From Nymphaea colorata (lineage: Eukaryota; Streptophyta; Magnoliopsida; Nymphaeales; Nymphaeaceae): 64,000 nucleotides of DNA. Positions 38,246-50,237 of the stretch are shown here, in pieces. Under the pieces are notes generated by a model. The model was not told the DNA's origin, did not search any database, and worked only from the letters and a program-made list of their open reading frames with translations. The translations under genes and the position numbers were made by a program. Location: the NCBI RefSeq assembly GCF_008831285.2, contig NW_022204507.1, positions 2,172,001 to 2,236,000 on the forward strand, written 5' to 3'. Position 1 is the stretch's first letter. Every line of letters begins with the position of its first letter.

Positions 38246-40106
38246 AATCACCGGACTCTTATTTTCCTGCGCACCCGAGTCGGGTGTGCACCGGACATGG
38301 GTGTGGCTCCGACTCATACCAGTTAGAATGTCATATTACTAAATTACTATAATACAATTATTGTTGTTTTGATATTTTCCTACGCAGTGCAATTATTCAA
38401 ATATGTTATATACATTAATAACTAAATTATAGTAATAATATATACTTGCTTATTCTGTTATATATATAATAAATTAATAATAATAATAAAATATCCTCAC
38501 CGCACCACTGCACCTAAATTTGTTAGAATGTGCCGCTCCGGCACCCGCACCCCAAACTCTGGTGACATAGCTTAAAATTAATGGTCCAGGTTTAATCCAA
38601 GTCTAGATCTTGTCCAACCAGTCAACTGTACCATAAGTTTGCAACTCTTGTTGTTTTCTAATAAGATTCTCTCACCATCTCCCACCTGTTGCTTCAATAC
38701 AGGACTAAATCGGTATCTCTCTCTCTCTCTAATTAAGGCCCTGGTGGTTTAATGAATTTCATTTTCAGAACACACACGCTTTCTCTCTCGCACCCTAAAT
38801 GTTCAACTCTATCTCTCTCCTCCCTCGATCCCCAAACCTTAAATCTTAAATCGTCTCTCTGTCTTCCCCCACTCCCAAATCTTCATAAAAATGTTTTGTC
38901 TAATGGTTTTTCCTTCTCATAGTGCCACCATTTTCTTTAATAATTGTTGCAATGTAGCCAACGCAGTGTTGTACAGTTTTTGTTAATGCTTTCATATAAT
39001 CATTATCTGCATCTCATGTGGTTTAATAAATGCCCCATATAAAAAATCCATCTCATACAACCAGCAAGCACACCAAACGGACTAAAACAACATCAACTTT
39101 TTTCCCTAAAGCCTAGCAAATTAATAAGCATCAAGTAGCATATGAAGTCTTGATTTTATGAGACAAAGGCATTCAACGTCTTGATTTGGCCCCATGCTGC
39201 TAGCCTAGAAAATGAAAGGCCATAAGGGCTACATAGTTGGCCACCTTCACTGGATTAGAATTTGCCAATGGAAGTCGTTGTTCATGATTTTTAAAACCTT
39301 ATGCTGAACAAATATGCTAGAAAGGTTTAATTATCGACCTTGACTGTGTTCTTTGAGGATACCCCAACAAACCAGACTATATGAGAAAACCTGATAACAT
39401 ATAATTCATTTTAAAATCACTGCATTAAACAGTACTGCTGTCAATTTTGCTATACATATTTGTATGTGTCTACATTTGGAAATAATTGTACGTATGTGCA
39501 TCAACATCATCATTGTATTTCTTAGCTTGCATGCCTATTACCTGTTCATTCCAAATAAGTGTCTTTCTCTAAATTATCTCCAAGAACCTCAAGCCCATTC
39601 ATTAATCTTCCAATCCCCACAACTACGGAGATCATCTTTCTATTCAGTCAAACTGAAGTCCTACAAATGAAAAGTGAACATAAATGTTGCCCCATATGAG
39701 CAAACACTATATCTCAATATGTCATTTAATTAGTCTACCATGTTGATCGCTCCATGTCTCTCAGATATGCATCTATATCCTAGAGCTCTACAACCACATC
39801 ACCTGACGTCCAAGAATTAGTACATCGTCTATAGAATGGAATCACCTTATGTGCAACATTACTTTGATCACAATAAATTCAAACTCAAACTAAGATGCAG
39901 GTAGAAAATTTGCCTGAAAAATGTCGAATCACTTTTACAATGCAAAAGTTGTTGCTAGCGTACTAATATCACCTAACTAATTAGGAAAACACATTTAAAT
40001 GGTTGCTTCTGAGCACCTCTAGATAATGCATCAACCTGTTGCGCATCATCACAAGCCCAACTCACCTCGTCCACCACCCCACTCCTTCCCTCCCCTTGCA
40101 AGTTCT
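38246..40106. other. Unassigned spacer below copia A
   Basis: Contains a pair of GC-rich blocks (38270-38325 and 38495-38570) that look partly inverted relative to each other (GGGTGTGGCTCCG, and GGGTGCGGGTGCCGG read on the minus strand). They could be the ends of a small element. No gene was recognised. Near 40060 a minus-strand GACGAG/GTGAGTTGG looks like a splice donor, but no exon could be confirmed. Confidence 0.3.
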
Positions 40107-40422
40107 TCCGAGTTTCAGATGACGTACAAGAGAAAATATGGGTTGCGATGGAATCAACTGGACACAACAGAGAAGGCTGTAAAATGGATGGAACAGAACA
40201 TCGTGCTCTTCTTCATTTCACATATTTGAATCCTTTCTGTACATCAATTACAGAAATGAAAGTATATATTTTTTTTATACAACAAAATCATGCCTTCAAC
40301 CTTATAGAGAATTCCACGTGTGACAAGGAACACCACAATTCAATTTTACAGCTTTGCAATGGGCGTAAAGAAAGCAGTGTTAATAACACAACTTTAAGAA
40401 TTTGTTTTCCTTTTTCATAACA
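40107..40422 (-). repeat. Copia A 3' LTR
   Basis: Similar to 44468-44782 across its length with scattered substitutions and small indels. The outer edge CTCGGA differs from CTCGCA of the 5' copy. Confidence 0.82.
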
Positions 40423-40430
40423 CCTTTCCT

Positions 40431-43400
40431 TTAAACTGGTGTATGTGGGTCTCCAAAACCCAGTTTAAACTTTAAAAAATGGAATTGACCTTTGACATGA
40501 GACTGGGTAAATAGATCAGCCAGATGTAAGCATGATGGAACATAGACTGTGACAATTGTTCCATTTTTGACTTGATCACGCACTAGATGGCAGTCGATCT
40601 CCACATGCTTGGTGCATTCATGTAAAATGGGGCTCACTGCTATTTGCAATGTTGTTTTGTGGTCACAAAGAAGCTACGCTGGTGGAGATCTTTTAGAAGA
40701 TATCTTAGCCAGATAAGTTCACAGCAGGAGTTCGCAATAGCATGATATTCTACTTCGGCTGAGATACGAGATATTGTGCTCAGTTTTTTTGCTTTTCAGA
40801 AGATTAGATGTTCTCCCAAGTAAACACAGTAACCAGAGATTGATCTTCTGGTGTCTTTGCAAGCTCCCTAGTCGCCATAAAATTGAAATTGTCGTCTACT
40901 AGAAGAAAAATTCCTTGACCTGGTGAAGTTTGAGATAGCGTAATACTTTTATAGCAGCATTGTAGTGAGTAGTTGTCAGTTTCTGCATATGGCGGCTAAG
41001 AGAGTGAACAGAAAAAACTATTTCTGACCTGGTTATAGTCATATATATAAGATGCCCCCAAGTATTTGGAACAATGAAGGTTTTTTCAAATTTTCAACAT
41101 CATTGACCACAAGGGTTTGACTAGGTTCCATGGGATCCTCAGATGGCTTGGCATTGAGAAGGCCAAATTCATCAAGAATGCCACAGGCATACTTGCGGTG
41201 TGATGAAAATATTCCTTTCTTCCCTTTGGTAAGCTCTAGGCCAAGGAAATATTTTAAGTTGCCCATGTCTTTCATGCAAAATCTTTTGCCAAGATACAGT
41301 TTGAAGTTTTCTATGGATTTCATATCATTTCCTGCAATAATGACATCATCGACATACACCAAAATTGCCAAGCACACGCTTTCTCTTTGATATGCACACA
41401 GTGTGTAATCACACTTGGATTGCATGAAACCATAATTTGCTACTTTTGACAAGAACTTCAAGAACCAGTTTGGGGAGTATGTTTCAGCCCATAGATAAAC
41501 TCGTTTAGCTTGCACAATTTTGTTTCTCCTTTTTTGCAATGACTAGGACGCAATGTATTGTAGACTTCTTCATCCAATTTCTTGTTTAGAAAGGCATTAT
41601 ATACATACATTTGTTGCAGCATCCAATTTCGTTTTGCAGTTGCTGCTATCAAACAATGAATAGTAACAAGTTTTGCGACAGGCGCATAGGCCTCATGGTA
41701 ATCCAAGCCTTCCACTTGTGCATACCCTTTGGCCACTAATCTAGCTTTGAACCTTTCTATTTCACCATTTGCCTTATACTTGATCCGATAAAAGCATTTG
41801 CAGCTGACGGGTTTCACATTGGTTGAAGGAGAGATTAGCGTCCAAGTGTTGTTTGATTCTAATGCCTTAATTTTTTCTTGCATGTTTCTTATCCAATTTG
41901 GATCTTGCTCTGCCTGACTAAGGGATGAAGGTTCGGTTTGAAGAGAGATTCAACCGAAAGTTTTTAAGAGCACCTGAAAAATGAGAAAAAGACAAAAGTC
42001 ACAAAACTTATAACACACAGTACCCTGTAGAAGCCCTTTTCCATGATGGTGATGGACTTCATGAATCAGGATGGATCATACCACAGTAAAAATCCTTCAA
42101 TAAAATGGATGGCTTTGATATTCTGGATGATTTGCACTGGTTGCTGAGGGCTTGGTAAAGTTTCTTGGGAAGTATTTGTTTCAGCCTCACCACATGATTC
42201 TGAAACAATTTCGGGTGGTTATTCAATGTTTTTGCAATCAGTAGTCATGTCCTCATCTTGCCTTTCTGTCAGTTGACGAGAACAAGGGCCTTGCTCACTT
42301 GAATTTCTGTTCTCAAGTATATGATTGTCATCAAATATGAAATGAATAGCTGGAAAATATGAGACTTTGCTTTGATCCTTTGAGAATTTGATGGGAAATT
42401 CTGTTTCATTGAAGACCGCAATCCCTACTAACGATTTTTTTTTTGTTTCCAAATCAAGTAGTTTGTAGCCTTTTTGTTCAGTAGGATACCCAATGAACAC
42501 ACCTCGTAGAGCCCCGCAATCAAATTTTCCATGTGGTTTGAGGTAGGAAGCAAAACACAAGCAACCAAACACACATTGATGCTTGTAAGTTGGTTTTCTT
42601 TTAAATAATTTTTCAAAGGGAGTTTGATTGTCAATTTTTTTTTTGATGGGGTCCTATTTATTAAATATGTGGCCGTTAGTACACGTAGGTCCCAACATTT
42701 TAAGGGTAGGCCTAACTGAAACTTGAGACCACGCGCCACATTCAAGATGTACCGATGCTTTCTCTAAGCCACGCCATTTTGTTGAGGCAGGTAGGGGTAT
42801 GAATGTTGATGTTGGATGTCTCTATCACGAAAAAAAAAATTATGTCATTTGAGAAGAACTTGGTTCCACTATCTATCATATTTTAACACATCTATTTTGA
42901 ATTGTTGCTCACTCATGTTAATGGAATGTTTAAGTAAATCACCTATTTCAATTTTATACTTCATTAGGTAAAACCACATGGCTCTAGAAAAATCATCCAT
43001 AAAAGACAAAAAGTAATGTGTTTGAGTATGTGATGCTTGGGGGTATGGTCCCCAAACATCACAATGTAGCAAATCAAAAGGTTTAACAAAAGAATATTCA
43101 CTTACCTGCTCAGTCCTCGTCATCGAGATCGGGTCCTGCACAAAGCACCCAGTAGTTTTGAAAATCAAATGACATTTGGTTTGCTGAATAAATCTGCTCA
43201 CAGATAGCATGGTGTAAGCAAAATTGGAAGATAATACACGTTTTCAAGAAAAATGGAAGCTGTCAAAACAACTTTACGGACATGTGTAGCATAAACCGTT
43301 CTGTTGTCAGAAACTCTAATAGAAAATGAAACAGCTAATTTTGTATCATCTAGCAATGATTGAAGGCAGCATGATATGTGGTGACTAGCACCAATATCTA

Positions 43401-43431
43401 TTACCCAGGTGTCAAGTTTGAAGGATGACAT
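40431..43431 (-). pseudogene. Copia A pol (protease, integrase, reverse transcriptase, RNase H)
   Basis: Minus strand. The aspartic protease is WVIDIGASHHIS (about 43.4 kb), where the usual D(S/T)G reads DIG. The integrase core shows LLHCDVWGPYPQ and FMDDFSRAMWFY (about 42.95-43.08 kb) and, after a frame change, LINRTPS (42.65 kb). The GAG-pre-integrase zinc-binding region normally between them is missing: the sequence jumps from DPISMTRTE to QVSEYSFVKPFDLL, while element B still has it. The reverse transcriptase covers 41883-41039 with ARLVAKGYAQVEGLDYHEAYAPV and, after one frameshift near 41.5 kb, ILVYVDDVIIAGND, so the catalytic YVDD box is intact. The RNase H end has HVEIDCHLVRDQVKNG (about 40.57 kb). 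Each domain is clear, but several frameshifts and a lost integrase zinc region make it non-functional. Confidence 0.88.
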
Positions 43432-43539
43432 ACCTGCAAAGTTTATTTGGGTTACTGATCGATTTTTGAGGAGTTGTTTTAATTGAATATATTCATGTTG
43501 AGTTAAAGTTTGAGCAATGTCCTTGTTGGACTATTTGCC

Positions 43540-44454
43540 TTGCGTGGTAGAGATTAAGGCAGTGGAATCAGTTTCCTCTCCAACAGAGGCATTTCGAGTA
43601 GCCCCCTTGTCTTGCCACTATTTTCCACCTTTAAAGTTTGGAGGGTAACCATTTAATTTGAAGTATCCTTCCTTTGATGTCCAGCAATCTTGCCGTAGTT
43701 GCTGAAGTATTGTGGGTGCATGTTTTGCTTGTCTTTGAAGGCCTTCAAGTCTGCACTTGCTGAGATACCAACATGCTCGACAGCACTACTTTGAAGATGA
43801 GCTTCTCTCTGCGTCTCCTCTTGAAGGACCAGTGCATAAGTCTTTTGTAGAGAGGGCTGGGATCCATAAGAAGAATATGCCTTCTTATAGCATTGAATGA
43901 ATCATTCAATCCCATAAGAAATTCAATGACTCTCTCTTCTTGTTGCTTTTCAGCAACCACTTTCAAGGCACCGCAAGAGCATTTCAAAAGAACATCATAG
44001 GATGAAAGCTTATCCCAGTAGGATTTCAGTTTTGTAAAATAAAGAGCAACAGATATATTTTCTTGATTCAAAGGACTGATGGAGGATTTGAGCTGGTACT
44101 TATGAGGGGTTGTGCTTTCAGTGAATCGGTTCTTTACGTCTGCCCACACTTCAATAGCTGTGGTGGTGTAGATAACATTGCTTGATAATTCTTCCGAGAT
44201 GGAGTTAAGAATCCATGAAGGTCCATGTGATTGCAACGTCTCCACATCTTGATCTCATGAGCTGCAACGCTGGGTTTGGGAAGACTGCCATCAACAAAGG
44301 TCAACTTGTTTTTGGCATACAGTGCCATTATCATAGCATGACTCCCGGTTTAGTAGTTTTCACTAGTCACTAATTGTGAAACCAATACAATACCATAAGA
44401 GGACTCTGCTCCACCAGCTGGAGAAGAGTTGGAAGCATTGCCTATCGATGCCAT
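43540..44454 (-). pseudogene. Copia A gag
   Basis: Starts MASIGNASNSSPAGGAESSYG at 44454 next to the primer-binding site. It continues through a UBN2-type capsid region (WILNSISEELSSNVIYTTTA, EVWADVKNRFTESTTPHKYQ, VIEFLMGLNDSFNAIRRHIL) in 44245-43745, with frameshifts near 44.3 kb and 43.75 kb. A poorly preserved nucleocapsid region (about 43.6-43.7 kb) follows. An internal segment present in B after AGGAESSYGN (the FLHNSDNPGTILVSQLV region) is shortened here. Confidence 0.85.
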
Positions 44455-44467
44455 GGCTCTGAGACAA
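44455..44467 (-). other. Copia A primer-binding site
   Basis: GGCTCTGAGACAA against the canonical GGCTCTGATACCA (11 of 13), directly inside the 5' LTR. Confidence 0.75.
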
Positions 44468-44782
44468 TGCGAGTATCAGAGTACGCACAACAGAAATTAA
44501 AGGCTGTGATGGAATCAACAGGCACAACAGAGAAGGCTGAGCATGATGGAACAAAGCATCATGCTCTTCTTCCTTTCACATATTTATACTCTTTCCGTAC
44601 ATAATCAATTACAGGCATAAAAGAATATTTCCTATTACAACAGAATTATGCCTTCAAACTTCTAGAGAATTCCACATGCGTGACAAGGAACACCACTATT
44701 CAATTTTACAGCTTTACAATAGGTGTAAAGAAAACAAAGTTAATAACACAGTTTTAAGAATTAGTTTTCATTTTTCATAACA
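44468..44782 (-). repeat. Copia A 5' LTR
   Basis: Begins TGCGAG next to the primer-binding site and ends TTTTTCATAACA; similar to 40107-40422. Confidence 0.85.
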
Positions 44783-44933
44783 AATCCAAGAGGCAGAATG
44801 CCCAAACGTTCTTCCGCTTGAGCTTCATAGCCTCGTGAAGGTTGGAAATTGCTAAATCATACTTTCTCCAGTAAATCTCTTGAGAAGACGACGATGACGT
44901 TGATGATGGTGGAGTTGCCAACAACAAGCTCAT
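44783..44933 (-). other. Open frame cut off by copia A (MSLLLATPPSSTSS...)
   Basis: From an ATG at 44933 the minus strand reads about 50 codons, MSLLLATPPSS... then EIYWRKYDLAISNLHEAMKL, until the first base of the copia LTR. The second half is amphipathic and looks protein-like. It may be the first exon of a host gene truncated by the insertion, but I do not recognise it and the far side of the element (below 40107) does not continue it convincingly. Confidence 0.28.
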
Positions 44934-45187
44934 GAGGAGGTCTGCGACACACTTTACAACTAAGAGAGGAAATAAACTCTCTACCCCTTCTTCATATGCT
45001 CCCCATCCCTGTTTCCATCACAGAAGCTCTCTTTCTCTCCCTCTCATGTGTTTACTCTAGTATCGATGATGGTGGATGTTCAAAGCTGATATTATGCCTA
45101 CGCTGGTGCGCAGGCTCTTGTGGATGCCAAGTACACCAAAAGTGGGCTAGAGAGCCAGTGGGCCAGGAGGGGCACTTATCATTTTCT

Positions 45188-45309
45188 TAAAGGCTATCGA
45201 CCGTGCATGTAACCTGATCTTGTGGGTAGTGATTAAAAAATGCAGCTATAAAAGCAAGAAGACTTATGAACAAAATATCACCTAAAGGCTATCGACCGTG
45301 CATGTAACC
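45188..45309. repeat. Perfect 27-bp direct repeat, 68-bp spacer
   Basis: TAAAGGCTATCGACCGTGCA plus seven more bases occur identically at 45188-45214 and 45283-45309. This may be a duplicated edge of an excised or nested insertion; the enclosed bases have no inverted ends. Confidence 0.93.
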
Positions 45310-45339
45310 GAAACCTCGTCATGTGCTCAACCAAGTTTG

Positions 45340-45669
45340 AATTGGTTTCAGAATCGGATGATATTAATTTAAAATTGGGGATTCAAATTTGGGTTCAGAT
45401 TTATAAATTTACAAGAATGTAGAATAAAATACTTTATTTAGATTCGGATCTGTAAATTTGGGTTTATATATCCATTATCTTTTTTTGTTTCCGATTGGGT
45501 ATCTATTTAATACTGAGTCTGAATCCAAATTTAATCGGATGCCAATTTTTAATATCGAATTCTATCTGATTTTTTATTTGGATATCAAACTTCTCTTCTT
45601 TTCATATCTGATTTATTTAAAGAAACTTGATCGGATATTTGATCCGAATCAGATTCACTGACATCCCTA
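45340..45669. mobile_element. MITE of the TAGGGAT(A/G) family, left end decayed
   Basis: The right end GATTCACTGACATCCCTA is the same as the terminus of the complete copy at 54640-55068 (ATATTGACATCCCTA). The interior shares GGATATTTGAT.CGAATC and AATC(G/T)GAT(G/T) words. The left terminus is not preserved, so no target duplication can be read. Confidence 0.65.
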
Positions 45670-47691
45670 ATAACCAGCCTCCCCACGAAAGGCTAATAGG
45701 ACGATGAACCCCACGGGTCTCCGGAAGCTAGAGGAATTAAATGCCAACAAGGAAATAGAAAATGGCGACGAGAAATATGGGAGATGAAGATCTCAGATGA
45801 CGTTACAGAGCCATTTGTGACGTGTTATTTCCACCGTCCATTGGCAGCATACATCATCACATCAGATTCTATATCTACGTCATCTTCAGATGAACATGTG
45901 AAATCCTTCTTCGTTCTTATTGCTCGGTCACTCTTCACGTTCATTCTTCTCCAACTTTGTCAGCTTTAGTTGTTTCTCTTTTTCGGTTCTCATTTTTCAT
46001 TAAATCTTGTTATTCATGTTATTGTTATTACATCATTAGAAGGAAAGAAACAAGGGCGGCAAGTGTGATATAGCTCACATCTTTGAAGGTATGCTTCATG
46101 CAAATTAGGTCATATGTCCGCAATGCTGTTTCTCATACCTATATATATATTATGGCCCAAGTGAAAGGTAGGCGGTCATGAGTATGTGTCAATCCCTTCG
46201 TCCTGAACCTTGGAGGCAAAGGAAGGAAGAAGGCGTGGCTGCCTGCACCTCTAAGGCCTCGTTACTGAGGCGGCCAGTTTCTTTTAGCTGTTTCTTCGTC
46301 TTATGGCCTGAAGGCAGGGGCAGAGGCAGAGGCAGGTGTAGGACTGTTTCGTGCATATTTATATTTATGGAATAATTACATAGTGTTTTGTTTGGTTCAA
46401 AATTCAAAACATTACTGCCCTTCAGCGAAGGAACTTTTGGAAATTAAAGAAAAAAGTTCTTACAACCCAACAGTTTTTCAAATCCTAACAAAAGGCATTC
46501 ACAATGGCAGACGCAGCAATGGCTTTGCTAAACAGTGATAAGGAAAAAGAGGAAACATCTTCTCAGTTCATATGTATGTGTACATCTCCTGAGTTTCATT
46601 TTCTGTTGTTCCCTAGCAGAAGAATTCTTTGGGCGCACCAATTCGACTGCTCTCCAGCAATTAGCGGCTTTTCATAAAAGATAATAAGACAGCATCTTCT
46701 TGGATGTATCCATGGAGGCGGAGGTAAATCTATGGAGAAGCTTAGTCATCATCAAAGAGGGGCCAGCAAAGTAAAATTTTCATCATTTAGCTTCTCACAC
46801 AAGCTTTCCTTTTTCTTTTCTTCTCTTTCGGTAATTCAATAAGAGGTTGAAACCTCACACCCTTTCCCCCATCCCTGTGTTCAAGGGTGTCGAACGGTTC
46901 TTTTCTTCCCTTTAAAATGAGTAGTTTTTCATCGATTCTTCACCACAAAATGATGACATTCATCGTTACGGTAGCCATTCTTTTTCTTTCAATTAAATAA
47001 ATATCAAAGAAGGGCAAGAATGGAGCACAAAACGCTAAGGTTATTGAATCAAATTACTCGAAATGTCAACCAATAATTGTATTGGGCAGGGTTATGTCAT
47101 TCATGAAAGAAAAATAAGCCAGTGCAGTCACAGTCTTCCAAATGAAATAGAAATGTATATTGCTTCCTTCTAATTAATGCTTTATTTTTTTTAGTATCGT
47201 TGTTGCCTTTATTTTAGCTAATTCTCTCCTTTCTTTCAGTCCAGTTGTACAAACAACCACAGAATCACGGTCTTTCAATTGTTAAAGGTTGTTAATGTCA
47301 TGTTGTATTTTGGTTCTAAAATGTTCGTTCTTGCTTGTTTGGTAATGACTTTGTTTAGAAGAGTACTCTATTCTATTCAAGAAAACAACTGATAAGAAAA
47401 TTATCCTCGCCAATTCATTGTAATTGAAAATATATGAATCCATACTGCCTATATGTGAGTAGAGAGAGAAATAAGGTTTGATGATGTATATATTGAATTA
47501 AGTCGGAACATAATACCCAGCCTGGGCCTGCCCGACCTGCCCGTTTTTTTCTTTTTTTACCCGGCCGGCCCTTAGGTTTGATAGCGGAGTAAACTCAACA
47601 ATATATATTGATTTTCTTTTGGCATATGCAAAACATTCACATCAAAGCCACCCTACACATTTTTAAATTGCAATGTTCTCAGGGAGAGAGA

Positions 47692-47723
<32 letters not shown>

Positions 47724-47769
47724 AATAAAAATTAACATAACATTAACATAAGTCCAACAAAAAGTTGAA
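45670..47769. other. Unassigned spacer
   Basis: No gene was recognised. A short GC-rich block (47519-47576, GGGCCTGCCCGACCTGCCCG and CCCGGCCGGCCC) resembles hAT subterminal DNA but has no partner. A GA microsatellite lies at 47682-47723. Confidence 0.35.
47682..47723. repeat. (GA)n microsatellite
   Basis: About 20 GA units with one GT interruption. Confidence 0.93.
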
Positions 47770-48330
47770 TCTGAAAAAGTGATTACATCTAAAGATTAGC
47801 TCTTAATTCCTGTAAGAAGTTGGAGGTATCACCATTTCCCCATAGGTTACTAGAAATGAACCAGACATCATACAAAATAGAGGATGTCATGCACTGAACT
47901 AAGACAGTCTCATTCCTATAAATAATATCATTTCTGGAGTTCCAAATGCCCCATACGTAAACAGTCGTTCTCTAAATGGTACGCCATTTCTTTTTATTTC
48001 TCACTCTAACTGGTCCATGGATCAAGGTTCTGAATTGTAGATATGTTTGTGACTTCAATATGAGGCATAGACCAGGTAAGCGCATAAAGATCTTGAGACA
48101 CTCGACAAAATCACATCAGGTGAGTGGTAGACCTCAGCACAATAACATAAATGACACTTGCTCCCAAGGTGAAAACCATATCTTGTGAGGTTATTTTGAG
48201 TCTGAATGTGGTCAATAGAATAAACCATGCAAGAATTTTGGATCGTCCAGTATGAGGAAACTAGTTGACACCAGTTGGTTGAAGCAAGCTATATGCATGA
48301 TGTATATAGAAACACCTTTCGCCATCTTGT
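47770..48330 (-). pseudogene. LINE 3' fragment (zf-RVT region)
   Basis: On the minus strand, across two frameshifts, the sequence reads IQTQNNLTRYGFHLGSKCHL, then CYCAEVYHSPDVI. These have the spacing of the zf-RVT zinc-binding motif at the end of plant LINE polyproteins (a GF..GS.C.LC..AEE..HL type). Further down comes TTVYVWGIWNSRNDIIYRNE, the typical W.IW..RN..(I/L)(F/Y) tail. The reverse transcriptase is not present, so it is a 5'-truncated or decayed copy, unrelated in position to the plus-strand LINE at 23.7 kb. Confidence 0.75.
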
Positions 48331-49749
48331 GCCCATGAAAAAAAATGCTCTATGAAATAAATCCGTCTTTGACGGGTGAGAGGAGGAGAGAGTCAAGTCT
48401 TTCGAAAAATAAACCTATATCTGAAAGTATGACTATAATTATACCTGCATTCATGCATTTTTTTATGGGTTGTTCACTGAACACATCTGCGTACCATTTT
48501 ATATATTTTTTTCGACATCTATCAACCATTCAATAGTATGACTATAAACTATCTCTGATTATTTGAATAAAAGAGTATTTTGATTATTTCCAACCCTTGG
48601 CATGGTATCTTCTGTTAGGACTTAACATATGATGCGTTCTGAAAGTGATCAACTGTTTGTAATTTAATTTTAATTGTTTAGTTGTCTCGGCAACGCACAT
48701 GCATTAATTAGTGAGGTTTTAGAAATAATTGCTCAAAACAATGGTTTCGATCAGATGGTTTTGTATATCTATTGGTTAAACTTTTTTTTTTGTCCCATGG
48801 CATATTCCATCCGTCGACTTTTCTCCCGCATACCAAGTCAAAAAAGTTTAACATATAATTTTTTTTCTGTTTGGATCGTTTTCCAATAGTGTCCTGTTAA
48901 TTTCCTCCCTCAGAGGATTAATATTTCATATTCACAAGAACGCATTCTTAAGTTGTTTGTGTGGCAAAACTCATTTTTTGAGGTAAAAACCAATTCTTCC
49001 TTCTAAGACACTGTTTCGTAAGAGTTTGGATGATAAGAAGTGCAAGTTTTACAACAAATTAATTTTTGGAAAAAAATATTGTACCAAAATTAATTAAAAA
49101 CAAAAAACTGTTTTTATTCTATATCCAAACATACAAGTCTGTTTTGCAAAACTAATTAAAAATAATTTTTAAAAAACTATTTTTCGTTAAATGTTTTTTT
49201 GTAGTGTGCCATTAAAATGCTAGCCCATCTGAGACTGAACGTACTGAAATATTTCCGCAATCTTTCACAAAATTATACAAAGTAGCTCGATTCTTGGTCA
49301 AATAGTAATTCATCAGTCAACTCTTAAAGATCAAGAAACGTGCACTCAACTTTTTGGATAAATCTCAATGAGTTGCTTCGGCATGGAAGTCACTAAAATT
49401 ATAAGGAATAATTTAAACAGTTGCCCTTTTATTGAAAATTATCCATTTTAGTTTTCTCTTCCTTTGTAGATAATTTAGATTGAGATGAGTAATTTTGTAA
49501 ATAATCCCTTTATTTTAATGGCTGATGCCGCTGCAGCTTCTTAAACCCATTAATACATAAGTCGCTGATTTTCCATTGGCCCGTTCAGTGCCACGGCAAA
49601 TTCAATACTTGGGAGACAATACCCTTGGAGTCTAGGCTTTACCTTTTCCTTTTAGGAATTAGGACTTTCTCCAACACTTGAGCGCTCTACCTTGTCAATT
49701 AGAGTGTAATATTTTGCAGCTTTAGTAGTTTTCATGGAAATCAGACTGA
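48331..49749. other. Unassigned spacer
   Basis: At about 49010-49215 an AT-rich block starts GACACTGTTTCGTAAGAG and ends TTGTAGTGTGCC between TAA and TTA. This is suggestive of a Tourist-like MITE, but the inverted repeat is too weak to call. The rest shows no structure. Confidence 0.3.
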
Positions 49750-50160
49750 AGAACACTTTCGAGGACTCGCCAGCTCGATCAGTGAGTCTTGAAGGGTCAA
49801 GTTCAGCTGCACAGCCTCACTTTGGTGAGCGGGGAGGTTAGTGTGATGGAGAACCTGAGATCGGATGCAAACAATCAGTCGAAGGAGCGGAGCTTAGACC
49901 CGGCGGGGCACACTCACTCTAACGGCAGCCTTTTGGGAACAGCTGCTTAAGCCATTAAGTCTAGGTGCTTTCTAGAGGTTGCAGATGATAGTTATTCCTA
50001 TTTGACCCTAAACTGATTGATCTAGCCAGGTTCAAACAAGCTCTACCAGGCCTTCGAGGACCGAGCCCACGTATGTGGCAAAAATATGGGAACGACTTGT
50101 GGCTAGGGGTGAAAGTCCAAACAAGATCGGATATAGCTCATTTTCCTTGAAATCTATTCC
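49750..50160 (+). rRNA. rrn26: Nuclear insert of mitochondrial 26S rRNA gene (partial, pseudogene)
   Basis: The plus strand matches a domain II part of the plant mitochondrial large-subunit rRNA. Recognisable pieces are AGTGAGTCTTGAAGGGTCA, AAGGAGCGGAGCTTAGACCC, TTTTGGGAACAGCTGCTTAA, GATTGATCTAGCCAGGTTCA, GAGGACCGAGCCCACGTATG, GACTTGTGGCTAGGGGTGAA and AAGATCGGATATAGCT. The GGCTAGGGGTGAAAG...GATATAGCT core is universal in large-subunit rRNA, and the wording is mitochondrial, not plastid or cytosolic. Substitutions at normally invariant positions (GCTCATTTTCCTTGAAATC where the gene has a GCTGGTTTTCCGCGAAATC-like form) and the lack of flanking rRNA show a decayed nuclear copy (NUMT), not a working gene. 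Confidence 0.85.
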
Positions 50161-50237
50161 AAAAGGAATCTTGGTGCATTGCAAAAGACCCGATCAATAA
50201 GTAGATTAATATTATATGTCTGAAAGAGAAGTCCACT

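Larger units (their letters stand above)
40107..44782 (-). mobile_element. Ty1/copia retrotransposon A, both LTRs, inactive
   Basis: A 4.7-kb minus-strand element. The LTRs of about 316 and 315 bp (40107-40422 and 44468-44782) both end TTTTTCATAACA and share GACAAGGAACACCAC and AATTCAATTTTACAGCTTT. A primer-binding site lies at 44455-44467 and the gag ATG at 44452-44454. The coding order gag, protease, integrase, reverse transcriptase, RNase H is that of copia elements. The 5-bp flanks (GTTCT and AATCC) do not match, so a simple insertion with target duplication is not preserved. It is a sister of element B at 52.5-57.3 kb. Confidence 0.88.

Noticed and set aside
40102-44787. 5-bp target duplication of copia A
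   Set aside because: Flanks GTTCT and AATCC do not match.
49010-49215. Tourist-like MITE
   Set aside because: Suggestive ends next to TAA/TTA, but the inverted repeat agrees too poorly.
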